From Pseudoips prasinana (lineage: Eukaryota; Arthropoda; Insecta; Lepidoptera; Nolidae), in contig OX621252.1 in NCBI GenBank assembly GCA_951640165.1, positions 13,424,501-13,488,500 on the forward strand: 64,000 nt of DNA. Reading direction: 5' to 3'. The position numbers were made by a program, and so were the translations under genes. Positions within the stretch are counted from its first letter, which is position 1, and every line of letters begins with the position of its first letter. Under the pieces are notes generated by a model, which made no database searches, was not told the origin of the DNA, and saw nothing but the letters and a program-made list of their open reading frames with translations. Positions 63,181 through 64,000 of this stretch are shown here, in pieces.

Positions 63181-64000
63181 TACTTGTATATAACAACACA
63201 GATAAATAAAACCATTACACTTTCGAGCTACGCTACCGTGGTGTTACATTTTATTTTATGCACACTTTTCCCAGTTTGAGAAACGCTGTGCATTGAGTCC
63301 ATTTCGCATCATATTCTCGTGTACGTAATATGGCCCGAGTCCTTAACTTAACTTTAAAGTTATCCTTATTATTGCACTATCGGTGACTGGTAACTGGGTA
63401 ACGACGAACCGCACAACAACATAGCAGTGTAACAAAATGAACTTTAGCTACAACTTCGCACTACAATCAAGTGATTTAACATTAACAGTAGAATATAATT
63501 AACTACGTGATTTAGGTGTGCGCCATCTTGTGATGATTTTGATGTTCTTTCAGCTATACACTAACAATGTAAAAATTGGTCCAATATGATAAAAAATAAA
63601 AATAAAAGAACTCTCGTGACACAAAACAATCACAAATATATGTAAGAAAGTATAACAAAAGTATAAATAGAAAAAGAATTTTCAGACGAATAGGAATGTA
63701 GGTTTTTAAAATAATGGAGTAAATTATCAATATTATCATATTAAATGTCTTGTAGCAGTTACCACACAAAGTTCCATAAAAGGCGAAGGGTAATCATTAC
63801 TTCGTTTATTTTTAAATATGGACCTTAGAATTGTATCTTTTGTAATTAGTAATATTAGTATAGTATTTATATTGTAAAGATATTTACGTCATAAAAATAA
63901 TCATGTTTAATACTATAGCAGGCCTATGTCATGGTACTTTTGTGCGACCGTACAAGTACATCGAACCTCGCGGTAGGATTACTTTAGTGAGTGAAAAAGG
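63181..64000. other. AT-rich stretch, nothing recognised
   Basis: No convincing coding frame. A 71-codon minus-strand frame (63769-63554) is hydrophobic and low in complexity and looks fortuitous. Confidence 0.45.

Overview
This is a eukaryotic window, almost certainly from a moth or butterfly (Lepidoptera). It is AT-rich, its genes are split by introns, and it is crowded with insect-type transposable elements. These include tRNA-derived SINEs, cecropia- and mori-type mariners, short Helitrons, and the repeat ending in a 'cgagtccgactcgcacttgg' motif that I associate with lepidopteran genomes. No bacterial operon, CRISPR array or rRNA gene was seen.

Three conserved host genes can be read exon by exon. 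(1) Srp54, the 54-kDa GTPase subunit of the signal recognition particle, lies on the minus strand: 7 coding exons, 13595 to 5922, 501 aa. (2) Rpt2/PSMC1, a 26S proteasome AAA-ATPase base subunit, lies on the plus strand: 9 coding exons, 15612 to 22312, 439 aa. (3) Psn (presenilin), the catalytic subunit of gamma-secretase, lies on the plus strand: 9 coding exons, 26403 to 50664, 494 aa. In each gene the exon lengths and splice phases add up to one open protein of family-typical length. Srp54 and Rpt2 are divergent and share a 2-kb 5' region. The three act in separate processes (co-translational targeting, protein degradation, intramembrane proteolysis), and I see no operon-like link between them.

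Layout: 1-5.5 kb holds repeats (a hAT miniature element with an 8-bp target duplication, a two-unit tandem lepidopteran repeat, and a Helitron carrying a GGGTA-rich minisatellite). 5.9-13.6 kb is Srp54, with a striking 107-bp tandem array made from the end of its own exon 4. 13.6-15.6 kb is a divergent promoter region invaded by a LINE relic. 15.6-22.3 kb is Rpt2. 22.3-26.4 kb is an intergenic stretch with SINEs and a GC-rich island. 26.4-50.7 kb is Psn; its introns hold an apparently intact two-ORF LINE (29.7-34.3 kb), several miniature TIR elements, a three-level nest of transposons (39.6-43.5 kb) and LINE/SINE fragments. From 50.7 kb to the end I see no host gene: miniature elements, a decayed mori-type mariner, a ~950-bp near-perfect palindrome, and a nested stack in which two intact head-to-head mariners sit in a LINE that itself sits in another LINE.

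The most unusual structures are the exon-4 array in Srp54, the head-to-head mariner pair, the 950-bp foldback with a seven-fold iterated motif, and the TIR element with a 10-bp target duplication nested in a LINE nested in a Tc1/IS630-like transposon. All family names come from motif reading by eye; no searches were run.
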